DNA of 64,000 nt from Paguma larvata (GCA_030068075.1 CM057837.1:26647089-26711088), one strand, 5' to 3'; shown: positions 13,287 to 25,960, numbered from the stretch's first letter. The notes: generated by a model not told the origin, from the sequence alone. Numbers and translations: made by a program.

Positions 13287-13723
13287 GTAAGTAATGATGT
13301 TCCTTACCAGTCCGATGGTTCTGTTATGTGAGGCAGCTGCTGGTGGGGACCTGTGCGGCGAGCGTCGTGGCGTTCACAGTGCCCTCGATGGCGTTCTCGT
13401 GAGGTCTCTCCGTGTGATCGAGGTCACACTGTTCTGCATGCCGTGGCAGCTCCAAAGTCCAGTTGGGGGCGGTGGTTCTCCAACACTGTCAAGAACCCCT
13501 TGGATTCGTTAGCCTCTGCTAGAGTGTGATCTCTCCTTCCTGATGACGTGGTCTCCTTTCACTTGGCTCACTTTTTTTTTTTTTTTTAATTTCCTTTTGA
13601 GGGATCGGGAGAGGAATGAGAAAGATCTATTAAATAAAACAGATTCTTACCATTATCAAATGCTGTCTGCTATTCATACTTTTCCCTATTGCAATGTTTT
13701 TTGTTTTTTGTTTTTTGTTTCAG
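13287..13723 (+). other. Last intron, 437 bp
   Basis: Donor GTAAGT and acceptor TTTGTTTCAG. The polypyrimidine tract is a run of TTTTTTG units (13697-13720). A T-run lies at 13572-13587. No repeat element is recognised. Confidence 0.8.
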
Positions 13724-13764
13724 ACAGCTCATCAGCATGTGCAAGTTCCAGAGGGTACAGATAG
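13724..13764 (+). CDS. Last coding segment of the unnamed gene, C-terminus SSRGYR
   Basis: After TTTGTTTCAG, AC completes Asn with the A of exon 13243-13286. The frame then reads SSSACASSRGYR and stops at TAG 13762-13764. The Ser-rich tail with a terminal Arg-Gly-Tyr-Arg follows the basic stretch of the preceding exon. The four exons together give the final 103 or so residues of the protein. A possible donor (AGG|GTACAG) lies just before the stop, but no suitable downstream exon is seen, so I take this as the terminal exon. The gene is not named. Confidence 0.8.
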
Positions 13765-15691
13765 TGAATGTATTGAATGTACTTTCCTTCCCGAAAAGAG
13801 GACACACTGGAGCTGCGGAGACTGTAGTGGGGGCACAGCGGGGGGCCTGCGGACACTCAGGAGCTCTGTCACAAGGTTGTTCTTGGAAGAGGATATTGGA
13901 CTTCTTACTTTGGTTTGTAATTTTAAAAAACAAATAACTAACAAAAACAAAAAACAGTCAGTTGCTGCTAGACTTGGGGATGATTTTGAAATGGGACAAT
14001 CTTTTAATGAGTTTATCCACAGATTCTGTGAGGAACAAGCGTCTTGAAAAGTGACCGTTGCTAAGGGGAGTCCAGCAGCGACCATGAGCTTCCTCCAAAA
14101 GTATAAGAACAGAAGAATCTTTTTTTTTTAAAGCACTTGTTTTGTTCATTTGGGTTTGCGGCACTTCAGCACATTGGCTTTCACACGTCAAGATCTCTTT
14201 TGCTTTAAAATCGAGCAGATCATTACAGTGTTTTTCACCCATAACCGAAACAAGCCCCACCTCAAAGAGTTGGTCTTTGTTTAGCGTTAGAAAGTCTTGT
14301 TCAAGGAAAATGCTAGCTCTCCTTCTGCTTCACATCTCCCCTCACCCGTTCACAGCCGTGTTCTACTCTGTGCCTTGAGCTTTGTGCACTTTGCAACTCC
14401 GTGACCCGTTGTTCAACTCTCAGATGCTTCCTGAAAAAGCCTGTGGTGTCACAGACTTAACCCACTGAGGTGTCAGGTGTGACCTTGTAACAGGACACTA
14501 GTAAGTGAGTGGGAAGGTAGAAACAGGTTGTTCATTGGTCAGATTGCCCCCGCCTCACCCGTGGCATGTTCATGCTGATGTTGGGGACCAACTCTTACGG
14601 AACATATCCATTCCCTCTGTCGCTTCCCATGATCTTACCAGCTGCTGTGGTGTTGGCATGATGCTAGTGGAGGCTGGGCTGTACTCTAGCACCAAAGCTC
14701 CCTTTATAGTAGTGTGGAGACTTACAAACGGTGACAGCTAGTTACTGTGATACTCGGGAAGCAGATACGGTTCTTAAATCCAAATATAATCAGTGGTGTG
14801 GGATTTCTGATCCATTTCATTTTAAATGGGTGAGATAGGTACTCTAAAAAAAAGTCTGCAGTCGGCATCTCTTGTAGCATTATACTCGAGTATAGCAGAG
14901 GAGAAGTAGCACTGCCATTGTGAAGCTGCATTCCAGCTGTGACACAGCTATGTTTTGGGTTTTTTTCTACACCCACAGTACTATTTAGTTTCTTATAAAA
15001 GACTCTAAAGCTTATTCTAGTCGTTTTTGGAAGGCAAAGGAAAAATAGGCAAAGGAAAAATTTGGCAGGTGAAAATAATTTTCTTCTCAATTTTGCTTGA
15101 ATCTAAATTGAGCATATGCTGGACTCTATTTGGCCATGTGACCCTAATAGTTACCTCTTCAGAGAACTTGGGGCAAAGCCAGATGTATCAGGGAAACAGC
15201 CACACTTCTAATGGTCGCGTTTCTCATAGAGTGGCCTCTGCCAATTCACTTTGTCCTTTTTTGGGGAGCAGACTGGGTGGGAGAGTTAGAAGTGTGATAG
15301 TAGGAGCAAGTAAGTCATCTGATAGAAGTCCTTATTTGTAAAATTATTCAGAGAAGTAAACGTGAAGGTGGTCAGATTTATTTTTTTTTATTTTTTAAGT
15401 ACTTATCAATCAGAGTTGGATTTTGTGGAGGACTTTGAATTGGACTCGTGACTCTGTGAGCATCTCGGGTTGTGCTGTAAACATGGAGTTACCGTAAGAA
15501 TATATACAGGCTCTCACTGTGCCTATACAGTTTGATTTGCTGCCCCAGTAGCACTCTGGTACCAAGGAAGAATTCCATTCTATCACGAAGTCCAGATTTT
15601 GCTTTTCTCAAAGGAATGCTTGCTGCAGGCTTAAAAATAACACCTGCAACTAGAGTCTCTCCTGAGTCATTTCAAGACTATTTCTGAAAGA

Positions 15692-15697
15692 AATAAA
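15692..15697 (+). terminator. Possible upstream polyadenylation signal AATAAA
   Basis: AATAAA lies in GAAAGAAATAAAATTGGG and is followed by TGTTTCTTTAAATGTGG, which is fairly U/GU-rich. It may be a proximal site; no direct evidence of use. Confidence 0.3.
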
Positions 15698-18567
15698 ATT
15701 GGGATGTTTCTTTAAATGTGGATAAATTCTTCATTATCCTAATAATGTACCCAAATGCTTTTTCTGGGAGAGTGTTTCTTTGGCCAACAGGGGAACTTTC
15801 TCTGTAAAAGCATTGTATTATGATGTGAATTGGCATTAAAATCTTTGGATGCTTTTGCATTATTAAGTTAATGGAGAAACATTTTATATTGTTTTCTTTT
15901 TATTATTATGTATGTGTTAACAAAAAGTGGACAAAGTGTGCAAAATTCAGCTTCTCTAAATATTTGCACAGTGACCGCAGCTGGCTACGGGCCAGGACTT
16001 GGCACCGCGAATCCAGGAGTGGAGGACACTATAGAAAGAATATACGCGTTCTCTTAGTGCGTGTGGCTTGGTCGTTAACTCAGCTTGGCCCCTTCAGGTA
16101 CATTGTAGTATGAAAAACCTATTTCTTCATTTTGAGTAGAAATTGACCTTGCTTATTTAATTGGGTTTCTTAACAAAATTCTTAGTTTGCAACATAAGAC
16201 GAAATAAGATTTGCCCTCCCGTTTTGTATTGACTAAGCACCGTTTACCAGAAAGTGTTATCTTCTCACATTTACTTGTATTCTTCTTGCCAGTACAGTAT
16301 ACAGTTTCTCCACCCCAGTTAAATCCCGGCTTTCGTGGGGCCCCAGTCATTGAGGACAGAAAACCGTACATGGATTGTCTCGTTGGTCAGCATGTGGGGG
16401 ATTGGGCAAGCCTGATGCCAGACTCTGCAATAGAAAGCCGGTTCTGTCACCTCGAGATAATGACGGGCCAAAGTAAATGATAATTATTTGGAAAGACAGT
16501 ACTAACTTTAAAAGTTGGCCTTATGCTTCAGTAACAGTGTCATCCCTGTCCCTGTTGTCACAGCTGCACCCTAACCTGACAGGATCTGCTTGTTTTCTGT
16601 GGAGCAGAAAGCAAAGCTGTAGGTAGAGGTAGAGCTGGAGGAAACCCAAACCCGGGTGCAGGAGTTGTCAGCGTGTGAGTCAGTTTTGTGGGGAAATGAC
16701 TTTTCTTTTCCTGTCCCTTTTACCAATTTGAGGCAGTTCCCTCCCTTTCTTGGGGCGTGGAATGAACGCCGGCCAGCGAGCGAGATCTCAGGGGAGCAGG
16801 CCCCCGTAGCAGTCGTGTTGCGTGCGCGTCTCCGGTGCCACAGCCCGTAAAGCGGCTGCTCCCCTCGCTGTCAGGGCCATGCTTTCTGTCGGGTTGCAGA
16901 TTTGCACACGTGAAGAATTCCTCAGGAAGAGTTTGCACATGCATCGCCTCGTAATACTCTGTACTGACCGAACAGGGATTTGAGAGGTTTTCAGCACAGA
17001 AGGAGAACTTGGGAGTTGTGGTCTGCGTGCATGTTCCGGCAAAGGCACCGGTGATCTAGCGAGCACGACCGGCCTCTGCGGTTGTGAAGTGAGCAGGAGC
17101 ACTGGGTCGTGGTATTTACATGAGCCTGCTTCGTCTCCAGAGCGGCCCTTCCAGAGTTTGTCTTCTTTTCTCATCGAGACCTGTATTTTCTTCTGTTTTC
17201 TCTGTTTCATGACAGTTAATTATTTCCATGTTAATTATAGAGACATTGCCCTTGAGCCAAAGTTCAGTTGTTTAATAAGCAGCTCTTATTAAAATAACTG
17301 AACCTTGTTTTATGAATATACACTAATCTGAGATATTTAAAAGAATTTTAAAAGCCGCATTCGGTATTCAGTCAGTTTGGATGTTTCGAGTTGATTTTTT
17401 ATGGTGTCTCATTACGCATCAGAGTAATAGGCTTACTTTACTCCAGGTCTGGGCCTCTTAAGAGGATTTTAAAATTGAAGATCAGAATGTGAATCCCTTG
17501 ACTGACACCTAGCATAGGTTTATAGGACCTCTTCGGGTGTGATTACAGTTTTCAATAAGCTTGCCTAAGATGAAGTTCATGTTTCTCAGAAGTTAAAATA
17601 GAAGTTACAGGAGTCCCTGGAGAAACGGCTTTCTTGTTACTTTCATTACCTTCTTGCAGTTTGCCCCAGTTTCTGGCCACCAGAATCGATGAAAGGACCC
17701 CTGTTCTTTTTCAAGGGTAGTGATTCCTGTTTTGTCCCCACCGTTGATTAAATAAGTCACTGACGCTTTCCCTCCTCCCCTGGCCAGGACCCTGTTTTGA
17801 ACTTCTTTCCAGAGCCGAGTGGCACAAGTCTGTACGCTGTGTCTGCTGATGGTGGTGGTGTGGCTGTGGGAGAAGTAGAATCCTCATCGGAGGCACATTC
17901 TTGACCTCAGTACACACTGTACCCCTGCTGGTCGGAAATTTATCTTCATTTCTGGTTGGACTGCATTGCTTAGAAAAATGTTAATGGTTTCTAATTCTAG
18001 GAAATTTATAGAGTGGCTCTGGGGTAAATTTTGTGGTTTGAAAAAACGATATTTTGTATTGATTCTAACATGTCATTTCAATGTGGTGACGATGTACTAA
18101 ATGCAATAGGACTGTGGATATTCTCTTAGAAGGGTATGTTTTGTTAAACAGATGGCAGTTTAATCGCTCTCATTAGCCCTGTTTGTCAATATTACAGCCA
18201 TGCAATTCAGGAGAAATTATTCAGATGTGAAGCTGTGGGGAACTATGGCTGGAAACAGGAATGCTTATGAATAAATGGGAGGTCAGACGCAGACAAGAGG
18301 CTCTTGCCACCCACCAGCATAGCCAGAGCAAGGAGGAAGCCATGAAGTTTAGTCCCTGGTGGTGCTTAGAAAGCGTGGTGCTTAGAACAGGGTGTATGTA
18401 CATCAGTTCTTCTGTTAATTTGAGAACAGCAAAATGGTGAATGATACTCTTACTGATTGGGGATTTAAGCCACTGACTTTGGCTCTGACCTTTAACTCTT
18501 GATGGATTTGGAATCACTCCTCTGTATTAGGGTGTATACCATCACTCTGAAACATTGTGGTTAATGA

Positions 18568-18573
18568 AATAAA
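18568..18573 (+). terminator. Likely distal polyadenylation signal AATAAA
   Basis: AATAAA lies in ATGAAATAAATCTTGTACAG and is followed within 30 bases by the GU-rich TGTCCTTGACTTGTTATGTT. Spacing and downstream element are typical of a mammalian cleavage site near 18590. It lies at the end of the repeat-free stretch. Confidence 0.5.
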
Positions 18574-18590
18574 TCTTGTACAGATGTCCT

Positions 18591-19685
18591 TGACTTGTTA
18601 TGTTGATACCTGGTTCACTGGAACTTGGTTACGGCACAGAACGTAGGATTTTGCTTACAGCATATTCACGATGCCCTCCTAAATGGTAAGCACACTCAGC
18701 ACATGTCTGTTCTCTCGTGGATGAACAGCTGGCATGGGGACTATCCATCTTGACCTCTGCACCAGCGATAAAAAAAAAAAAACGGGGTGTGTGTATTTAA
18801 TTATATACATTTACTCCATAGTCTGCATACGTATGTAGTATCCATACCTATGTGCATATATGTGTCGTCTTCCTCCTTAAACACTGGCACATTGTAGACC
18901 ATTAATCAGAACTTTCTGACTTGTGGTTGTTTGCACTGATGACACCATGCTTTAAAAACATGACCCCCCCCTGTGTTTTCTTGCTCTGAAATTAGTATTA
19001 TCCCCTAGGGTTTTGTCATCTCACTCCCCAGTTTTAGTTCCTCTCACTTTCTCTTTACAAGTGTCTTTCCTAACAGGGTTCTCAGAATGCCAGTTCCCAG
19101 CTCTCTCGTCTTCCGTTTTAAAACCTAAGCTGTGCTGTCGTGGTACCGGCTCTTTGGTTACCACACCCAGCGGGATTCTGTGACTGTCTTTTCTTTTTCT
19201 CTGCATTTAAATCACCTGACGGTTTCCTTCTTCAGCTTTTTCTTTTTTTTTCCAGCCAGGTAGGGAGCTATTTAACTCCTCTCCCCTCTCATAGTAGATT
19301 TTGTTTTTTACTGAGTATAAAACTTTTCCACTAGAGTTAGTTCTTTGTGTGTGTTTATGTGTGTTTTTTTCCTCTGTTGGCATGTGTCTTTAATAATCTA
19401 GAATTCTGGAACCTTTTGAATTTCAAAGTACACGATTTGGTAGAAGGAATATCCTACATATAATCTGAGAGCAAATGTTTGTCTCAGCTTAACGGAGTTG
19501 TGTGTTCTTGGGTAAGGTTATTTTTCTGAACCTCAGTGTCCCTATATTAAATCCATCCTCTCCCCCCCCCCCCAAATTACTCATGATAGCCTCTGCATAG
19601 TGCAGTGGGCTTAACTGGCCAGAAGGATGTAACAGTTTTAAACTTAAGTATGCCCCTAAGTGACTAATGATATACCTCAAAATAA
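18591..19685. other. Intergenic, no recognised element
   Basis: AT-rich sequence with an A-run at 18770-18782, short TATATA-like stretches near 18800-18860, and a C-run at 19561-19574. No exon or named repeat is seen. Confidence 0.5.
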
Positions 19686-19689
19686 TATA

Positions 19690-22130
19690 TTTTTTAAAAT
19701 ATCCACAATTACAAAGAGAAATAGACTAATCTACCAATATAATAGGCATTTTATACATACCTCCCCTGATTAATTAATAGATCATGAAGAAGACAAAATC
19801 TTGATGATGAAGGGCATAGAAGATTTAAATAGCATGGCTAATAAATTTAGACCTGATGGAGATATATAAAATCACCTTGCACCTTCCAGTAAGAAAATAA
19901 GCATTTTTTTGCAAATTAAATCCAACATTGTATTTAAAGTATAACAAGTGATGACCATAATGGATTAATCTGAGGAAGCAACTTGGTTAATATTAGAAGA
20001 TGAATGAATGTAACTCATCTGTTAACGGATTAACATAACGATCAGGTTGTCAGTGCAAATCCAAAGGGTCTGCAAGGCAGGTGAGAAGACGTAAAGAGTT
20101 TATCAAGTTCACTGGAACAAAATCAACATGCGAATGTCAGTTACATTTCCATGCATCAAGCTACAAGCTATAACGTCTTAAGATTTAAATTTAATTAAGA
20201 ACATTTACAGTAGGAAGAAAACAATATAAAGTATAGAAGAATAAATCTTAAGAGCTACCTAAGCCTTTTAATGAGAAAACGATGATGGGAAAAAAATCCC
20301 AACACCTTGATTGACGTAAATAAGTGGGAGATACTGATGGGTAAGAATCATCTAGGTCTCAGCTCTTTGTCCAGGTTGATTAGTAAATTAATGTCATTCC
20401 AACAACAAGTTCCAATGGTTTTCACTGTGGTACTTGACAAGCTGAGCCCAAATGTAAATAGAAGAGGAAAGGGCCAAGGATTTTCAAAACTTTATTAAAA
20501 AACAATGAAGTGTGAGGGGAACTAGCACTACCAGACTTAAAAACTTACTCTAAAATGAAAAACAAAAGCTGAAGCCACTTACTCAGGTATCTGAAGAAAC
20601 AACAACTCACATAAAATGTAGTCGTTAAAACAGTGTGGGATTGGTACAGAGATTACAAGTGGAGGAACAGACAAGGAAGAGCTCAGAAACTGAGTTCCAC
20701 TTAGTACGGGAACTCAGTTTTTAAAAGGGGAGTCATTGCAGACCAGTGGGGAGGAGGGTGGATCATTTAATAAACAGTACTTCAGTAATTGTTCACCAAG
20801 CAAAAAAGTGAATTAGACCGCTCTACCTTGCACCAGCTGCAAAAAGCAATCCCAGGTGCATTCAAGGTACACTTAAGAAAGTTAAAAGTATAAAACTTTT
20901 AGAAGACCAGAAATATAGAAGGATATCTTTATGAGGGGCCTGGATGGCTCAGTCATTTAAACGTCCAACTCTCAGTTTCGGCTCAGTCATGCTCTCCCAG
21001 TTTGTGAGTTCGAGCCCCACTGGGGTCTGCACCGACAGTGCGGAGCCTGTTTGGGATTCCCTCTCTCCCTCTCTCTCTGCCCCTCCCCCGCTTGCTCTCC
21101 CTTTCTCTCTCTCAAAAATAAATAAACTTTAATAGAAAGGATATTTTTATGACTTTGGGGAAGGGCAGGGTTTTGTAAACAAAAGAGGAAGTGCAAACCA
21201 TTGGAAGATGAATAATTCGACTACATCGATAGTGGTTTTGTCTACTGAACATTCCACAGAGCAAAAACAGGCCCAAAGTGGAATAAGGTTCATAGTCACA
21301 ATATATATGACTTGTTAAAGAGCACCTGAGTGCAGATCACTAACAAATAGAGAAATGAGCAAAAATGCAAGCGGCATTTCACAGAAGTAGGAACAGAAGT
21401 GACCCATAAACCTAAAAAGATGCCTGACTTTATTAGCAGGGTATGCACCCACAAATACCATTTGGCCACCAAATTGGCAGCATCTGACAAATTGAAATAC
21501 CAACAATTGGAGAGATTATGACAACAGGATCTTTTCCCTGTGCTGCTGTTGGCTTGTAAACCAGGACCGCCACTTTGGAAAACAGTATCATCTAGTGTAG
21601 TTGAACACAGGTATATCTTCCAGGCCAGGATCTACACTCAGAAGCCCCTGTGTGGGTGCGTCCGGCCAGGAAACCTACAGGAATGGTCACAACAGCGTTG
21701 TTCGCGATAAAAAGAAGGAAGAAGAGAGCCCAGTGCCCACCCACAGCACAACGGCTAAGTGAAGTGTATGTGTGCGGCGGAGCTCAGGAGAGCAGTGAGT
21801 GCAGTGCAGCTTTGCGGGTCGTGGCTCGATCTCAGAAACCACGCCACGTTAGAATCATACAGTAGCCTGAGTACCTTTATATAAAGTTCAGAAACTGGAA
21901 AACCTAAGTATGTTGTTGAGGGATTCGTGAGTAATAAAACTAAAGAAAAGAAAGATTAACATTTCTAAGGTCATAGTTTCTGGGGGGTGGGGTGGAAGGA
22001 AAGCAGAGAGGACCGCGGGCTGATGAGCACTCATGGAGGTTGATAGAGGGACGTTTCGACCATTGTGAATAGATGAGTTCGTGAGTTAACCTATATGTTC
22101 CATGCAGAGCCCATCCAAATGCCAAAGAGT
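19690..22130 (+). mobile_element. Old L1, plus strand, ORF2 3' part, with nested SINE
   Basis: Degenerate L1 ORF2 landmarks run in order on the plus strand: a TTTCCATGCATCAAGCTAC-like part, AATGTCATTCCAACAACAAG, CTAGCACTACCAGACTTAAA, AGTGTGGGATTGGTACAGAG, TATAAAACTTTTAGAAGACC, then after the SINE CGACTACATCGATAGTGG and ACAGCGTTGTTCGCGATAAA. All frames are broken. Borders are approximate, and the region after about 21950 is uncertain. Confidence 0.65.
20935..21134 (+). mobile_element. CAN-SINE, plus strand, nested in L1
   Basis: The head GGGGCCTGGATGGCTCAGTC is shortened. The B-box-like GAGTTCGAGCCCC, CT-rich body and AAAAATAAATAAAC tail follow. Flanks GAAGGATATCTTTATGA and GAAAGGATATTTTTATGA are an aged target-site duplication that splits the L1. 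Confidence 0.9.
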
Positions 22131-22139
22131 ATTTATTTC

Positions 22140-23325
22140 TAATACAAATTAAAACTTCACATGCAAGTATAAACAGATGATAATAAGATCTTCATTGAAA
22201 GGGGAGAAAAAAGGGAACTTGCTCTACCAAAAAGAGTTGTTTTTAAGTGCAATTAAGTTTTTACACTCCTATAAAAACAGACAAAGTCCACGGAAAAGAG
22301 TTTTAAAAATAGTCTCCAATGCTTTTAAGAATTTAGAGTACAGTAAAGGTGGCTTTTTGAAATAATTCCGACCTTGGTGGATTATTCATTAAAAGGTGCT
22401 GGTTGAAGTAGAAGAAATTAAATTTATTCCCATTATACCATTCACTAAAAGAAATTCTAGTCGGACTAAACATTTTTTTAAAGAATAAGTTATAAAAACT
22501 TGAAGACAATATAGTTCGTATTTGGGGGGATTGGAGAAGTTTGTTCTAAGGCTGTAAGCAGTGGCATGAAACATCGCTGCCCAAACCAGTCACCTGTTTG
22601 CACGTCGAACACCACCCCCAGCATGTGTATATAGACCTGTATATTTTTAAATTAATGTTTATGTACTATACTAAGACACATAAGGCAAAAAAAAAAAAAG
22701 TGAAAATGTTTTAAAATATCTTTTGTGTGTATTGTAAAAAAAAAAAAACCTTGTTCTTTCTAAATTTTTTTTTTCTTTTAGAGCTATATGATTAAAAATG
22801 CTTCATTTTTCAAACTTCTAGTTTAAACATTTTGTGATAAAAATAATTTCTAGCTCTAAGGTAAGTTTATTTTAATGCCGGGTTTTAATGGCTATTGGAG
22901 CTAAAAAAGCCACTTGATTAAGATCCACGGATCCAAATAACTGCTCCCTGAGAAACCATGCTCATTTTCCATTCCAGCTACTAGTCTTAAAACGTGTGTG
23001 TTGATATCTTTATAATAAATTCCCATCTTTCCCACTGTCAGTAACTCGTTCATGCTCAATTGCAAGTGTGGCATTTTTATTGCTGGTGTATAAAAGAAAG
23101 TGGGTTCAAAACCTACTGAAACTCCTGCTTAGTTTTCATATCCCAAGCTTTCGATGTGCATTTATATGAGAGTTTATAGGTGACAGTTTTTGGCAACACA
23201 CTTTGGTAAAGTTGAAACATGTCTAGCCATTTTGAAAATGCTTTTAACATGAATTCTTTTGGAAAGAATAGCTACTTTCTTACTCCCTGTTAGAAAGTCA
23301 TCTTTACCTTGAGGGGGTGTGTGTG
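22140..23325. other. Intergenic, AT-rich, no recognised element
   Basis: Contains A-runs at 22688-22699 and 22737-22748 and a T-run near 22767. No exon structure, MIR or SINE is recognised. Confidence 0.45.
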
Positions 23326-23330
23326 TTTTT

Positions 23331-23529
23331 TAAATTTTTTAATGTTTATTTTTGAGAGACAGCATGAGCAGGGAGAGGCAGAGAGAGAGGGAAACACAGA
23401 CTCCGAAGCAGGCTCCAGGCTCTGAGCTGTCAGCACAAAGCCAGACATGGGGCTTGAACTCGTGAACCATGAGATCATGATTTGAGCCAAAGTTTGATGC
23501 TTAACCGACTGAACCACGCAGGCGCCCCC
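23331..23529 (-). mobile_element. CAN-SINE, minus strand
   Basis: Starts with the reversed tail TTTTTTAATGTTTATTTTTG and runs through AGGCAGAGAGAGAGGGAAAC and GCTCTGAGCTGTCAGCAC to the reversed head CCACGCAGGCGCCCC, followed by extra C's and a T-run. Confidence 0.93.
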
Positions 23530-23819
23530 CCCCATTTTTTTTTAATACCTTTTACATTCGGTATTATAGACAGGCCACCGGTGTGTAATAAAATATTGTA
23601 AGGGTGCTCTTATGTAAGATAAAATCCATGAGTCCCCGTGCTCTGTGGGGGCACACAAAGTACAATATTCTGCAAGACGGTGGAGCCGTTGTCAATGACT
23701 GTGCTTTTTGGAGCTCAGGCTGCTTCTTGAAGTATACCTCACGTTTTCTGTGTGCTACCCGACCACCCACATGGACACTGTGTTAATGAAGTTTGGGTAA
23801 AGCTTCTTTACTCTTTTTT

Positions 23820-24029
23820 TTTAATTTTTAAAAAAATGTTCATACATTTTTGAGAGAGGCGACCGAGCACAAGCAGGGGAGGGGCAGAGGAAGAGGTTGA
23901 CACAGAATCTGGGGCAGGCTCCAGGCTCCGAGCTGTCAGCACAGAGCCCGACGCGGGACTTAAACTCATGAACGATCATGGCTTGAGCCGAAGTCAGACG
24001 CTTTACTGACTGAGCCACCCAGGTGCCCC
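23820..24029 (-). mobile_element. CAN-SINE, minus strand
   Basis: Reversed tail (T-run, AAAAAAATGTTCATACATTT), GGAGGGGCAGAGGAAGAGG, GCTCCGAGCTGTCAGCACAG, reversed head GAGCCACCCAGGTGCCCCC. The centre near 23970 has lost part of the tRNA-like anticodon arm. Confidence 0.92.
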
Positions 24030-24041
24030 CCAATCTTTTAA

Positions 24042-24236
24042 TTTTAAATGTTTATTTTTTAAGAGAGAGAGTGCAAGCAAGCGCAAGCAGGAGAGGAGCA
24101 GATAGGGGACAGAGGATCTGAAGCAGGCTCTGCACTGACAGCACAGAGCCCGATGCAGGGCTCGAACTCACAAGCTGTGAGATCATGACCTGAGCTGAAG
24201 TCAGAGGCTCAACCTACTGAGCCACCCAGGCAACCC
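24042..24236 (-). mobile_element. CAN-SINE, minus strand, adjacent to previous copy
   Basis: Reversed tail TTTAAATGTTTATTTTTTAA, diverged CT-part, GACAGCACAGAGCCCGATG and reversed head GAGCCACCCAGGCAACCC. Only about 12 bases separate it from the copy at 23820-24029, so one probably inserted in the tail of the other. Confidence 0.9.
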
Positions 24237-24249
24237 TTTTCTTTACTCT

Positions 24250-25430
24250 TAACAAACATAATTGGCTCCTGATTTCTTCCTACACCTCTGCGGATCATCT
24301 TGTGTACTTCAGAGACCACTGGCTTAAACACTAAGGGAGATGAATGATCTCACAGAAGTCACAAGATTGGGCCGTTCCGGGGTCAGTAAATGCAGCAGCT
24401 CGTGGCCATCATCAAGGACCCAGGTTCCTTCTGGCTTTCTGCTCTGCCAGCCTCGATATGTTAGCTTCGTTCTGGAATTGCTTCCCTCAGGGCCTTGGCT
24501 CCTACAGTTGTCAGACATGAGGCCAACCACTTGAGAAGAAGACCTTGTCTCCCAGCTTTTTGTTTTTTGTTTTGTTTTGTCTTAAAGAGCAAAGAAACTT
24601 GCTCACGAGCCTACCCGCATGGTTCTCCTCACTTTTCACTAGGGAAGTTGGGATACATAAACATGCCCAAACTAATAACTGGGAAGGAGATTGAGACCAC
24701 CATGGTAGACTTAAATAAGTGCCTTTTCTTGGGTTGGGCTTCCCTTCCCGCTGGGCTCAGGAAGAGGCTGTACTAGAAATGAGCCATGTCCCTGTTAGGA
24801 AAACAGAAGGGAAGAAAAAGAATGGCTGTTGGCAACTATTGGTTTGCTTGAATCTACTGAACAAGGTGATGACTACTGCTACTTAGGAGCCTCTGGGAGA
24901 TGCCAAAAACAACCCCTCTGATTGTACATCAACTTTGTTTGCCACACACGTTCACAAAAACCAACTCTTACTACCTCTCATTTGGAATGAACTGATGTAC
25001 TCTTGTTTGAAAGTCATGGTAGTCCAGATCTAGCATCCATAAACAACAAGGATCGAGGCTCATCCCTGGCTGGAATAGCCAGGAAACTATAAGGAACACA
25101 AAGCTGGAAAGAGCTTGAGCTACCTGAACACAGGCCCAAGCAAACCAAGTCCTTGGCTGGGAAAAGTTCTCTCTTGGGTATGACTAGTTTCACCCATAAC
25201 AAAAATCGGGCCATGCTGTCGAGCTAGTGCCTGGTAAACACATCCTCTGTCAATGAAAAGAAGATAGCTTCGATAGCAGAAGAGAGGGAAAGGAAATGGA
25301 TATGAACAAAGCACCTACTTTATGGTAGTGGCTGCTCTTTACTAGCTATCTGCCTGTGTGGCAGGTGCTTTATGCAAATTTTAAGAGCATTTGCGTAAGG
25401 CAGTTATTAGTGCCACTCTACAAAAGTGTA
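24250..25430. other. Intergenic, no recognised element
   Basis: A TTTTG-rich stretch lies at 24559-24582. Otherwise unique-looking sequence without splice-bounded frames. Opposed open frames at 24324-24534 mirror each other and are chance. Confidence 0.45.
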
Positions 25431-25435
25431 GGCAG

Positions 25436-25960
25436 CTTCTAACATGGTCCTCGGTGATCCCTGACTCCTGGTATTCATTCACCCTTGAATGTGAGCTGGA
25501 CCTAATGACTCTTTTCTAATGAATATACAAAAATGATGGGTGTCACTTCTGTAATTAGATTACAGAAGACTGACATCCGCCTTACTGGTGTGCACTCTGG
25601 CTCTTACTTGCTTACTTCAATGTAAAGGCCCACCGGGCAAGAAACTGAGTGCAGCGTCGGGCCAACAGCCAGCAAGGAACTGAGACCTTTGGTAACAGCC
25701 CACGAGCCACTGAATTCTACCAACAGCTGCTGAGCGAACTTGGAAGTGGATCTCGCCCCACTTGAACGTTACCATGATTTCTGCCCTGGCCGACATCTTG
25801 ATCATAGCCTTCTGAGAGATGCTGAGGCCAAGAACTTAGCCAAGCCGTGCCCAGTTTCCTGATCCAAGGAAACTATGAGATAATATATATATGGTTTTTT
25901 CAGCTACCACATTTTGGAGTAATTTGTTACACAGCAATAGGTAACTATTATAAGATAGTC
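25436..25960 (+). mobile_element. MLT1-type LTR (ERVL-MaLR), plus strand
   Basis: LTR landmarks appear in order: ATGGTCCTCGGTGATCCCTG, CTCCTGGTATTCATTCACCC, GTGTCACTTCTGTAATTAGA, GGCCGACATCTTGATCATAG, CCTTCTGAGAGATGCTGAGG, AAACTATGAGATAATA and finally GGAGTAATTTGTTACACAGC with AATAGGTAACTA. It is a solo LTR with no retroviral genes next to it. Family call is from memory of the MLT1 consensus. Confidence 0.7.

Larger units (their letters stand above)
13765..18590 (+). other. Probable long 3' UTR of the unnamed gene
   Basis: Some 4.8 kb after the stop contains no SINE, L1, MIR or LTR that I recognise, unlike the regions on either side. It ends at a good polyadenylation signal. Open frames in it (for example 13732-14085 and 16788-17210) overlap on both strands and look random. 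Two earlier possible signals are AATAAA 15692-15697 and ATTAAA 17288-17293, so shorter 3' ends are possible. The whole could instead be a short 3' UTR followed by intergenic DNA. Confidence 0.55.

Noticed and set aside
13753..13758. GTACAG as an alternative donor before the stop codon
   Set aside because: No downstream exon with a matching phase and acceptor could be found, and the in-frame TAG follows eight bases after the alternative donor site's start.
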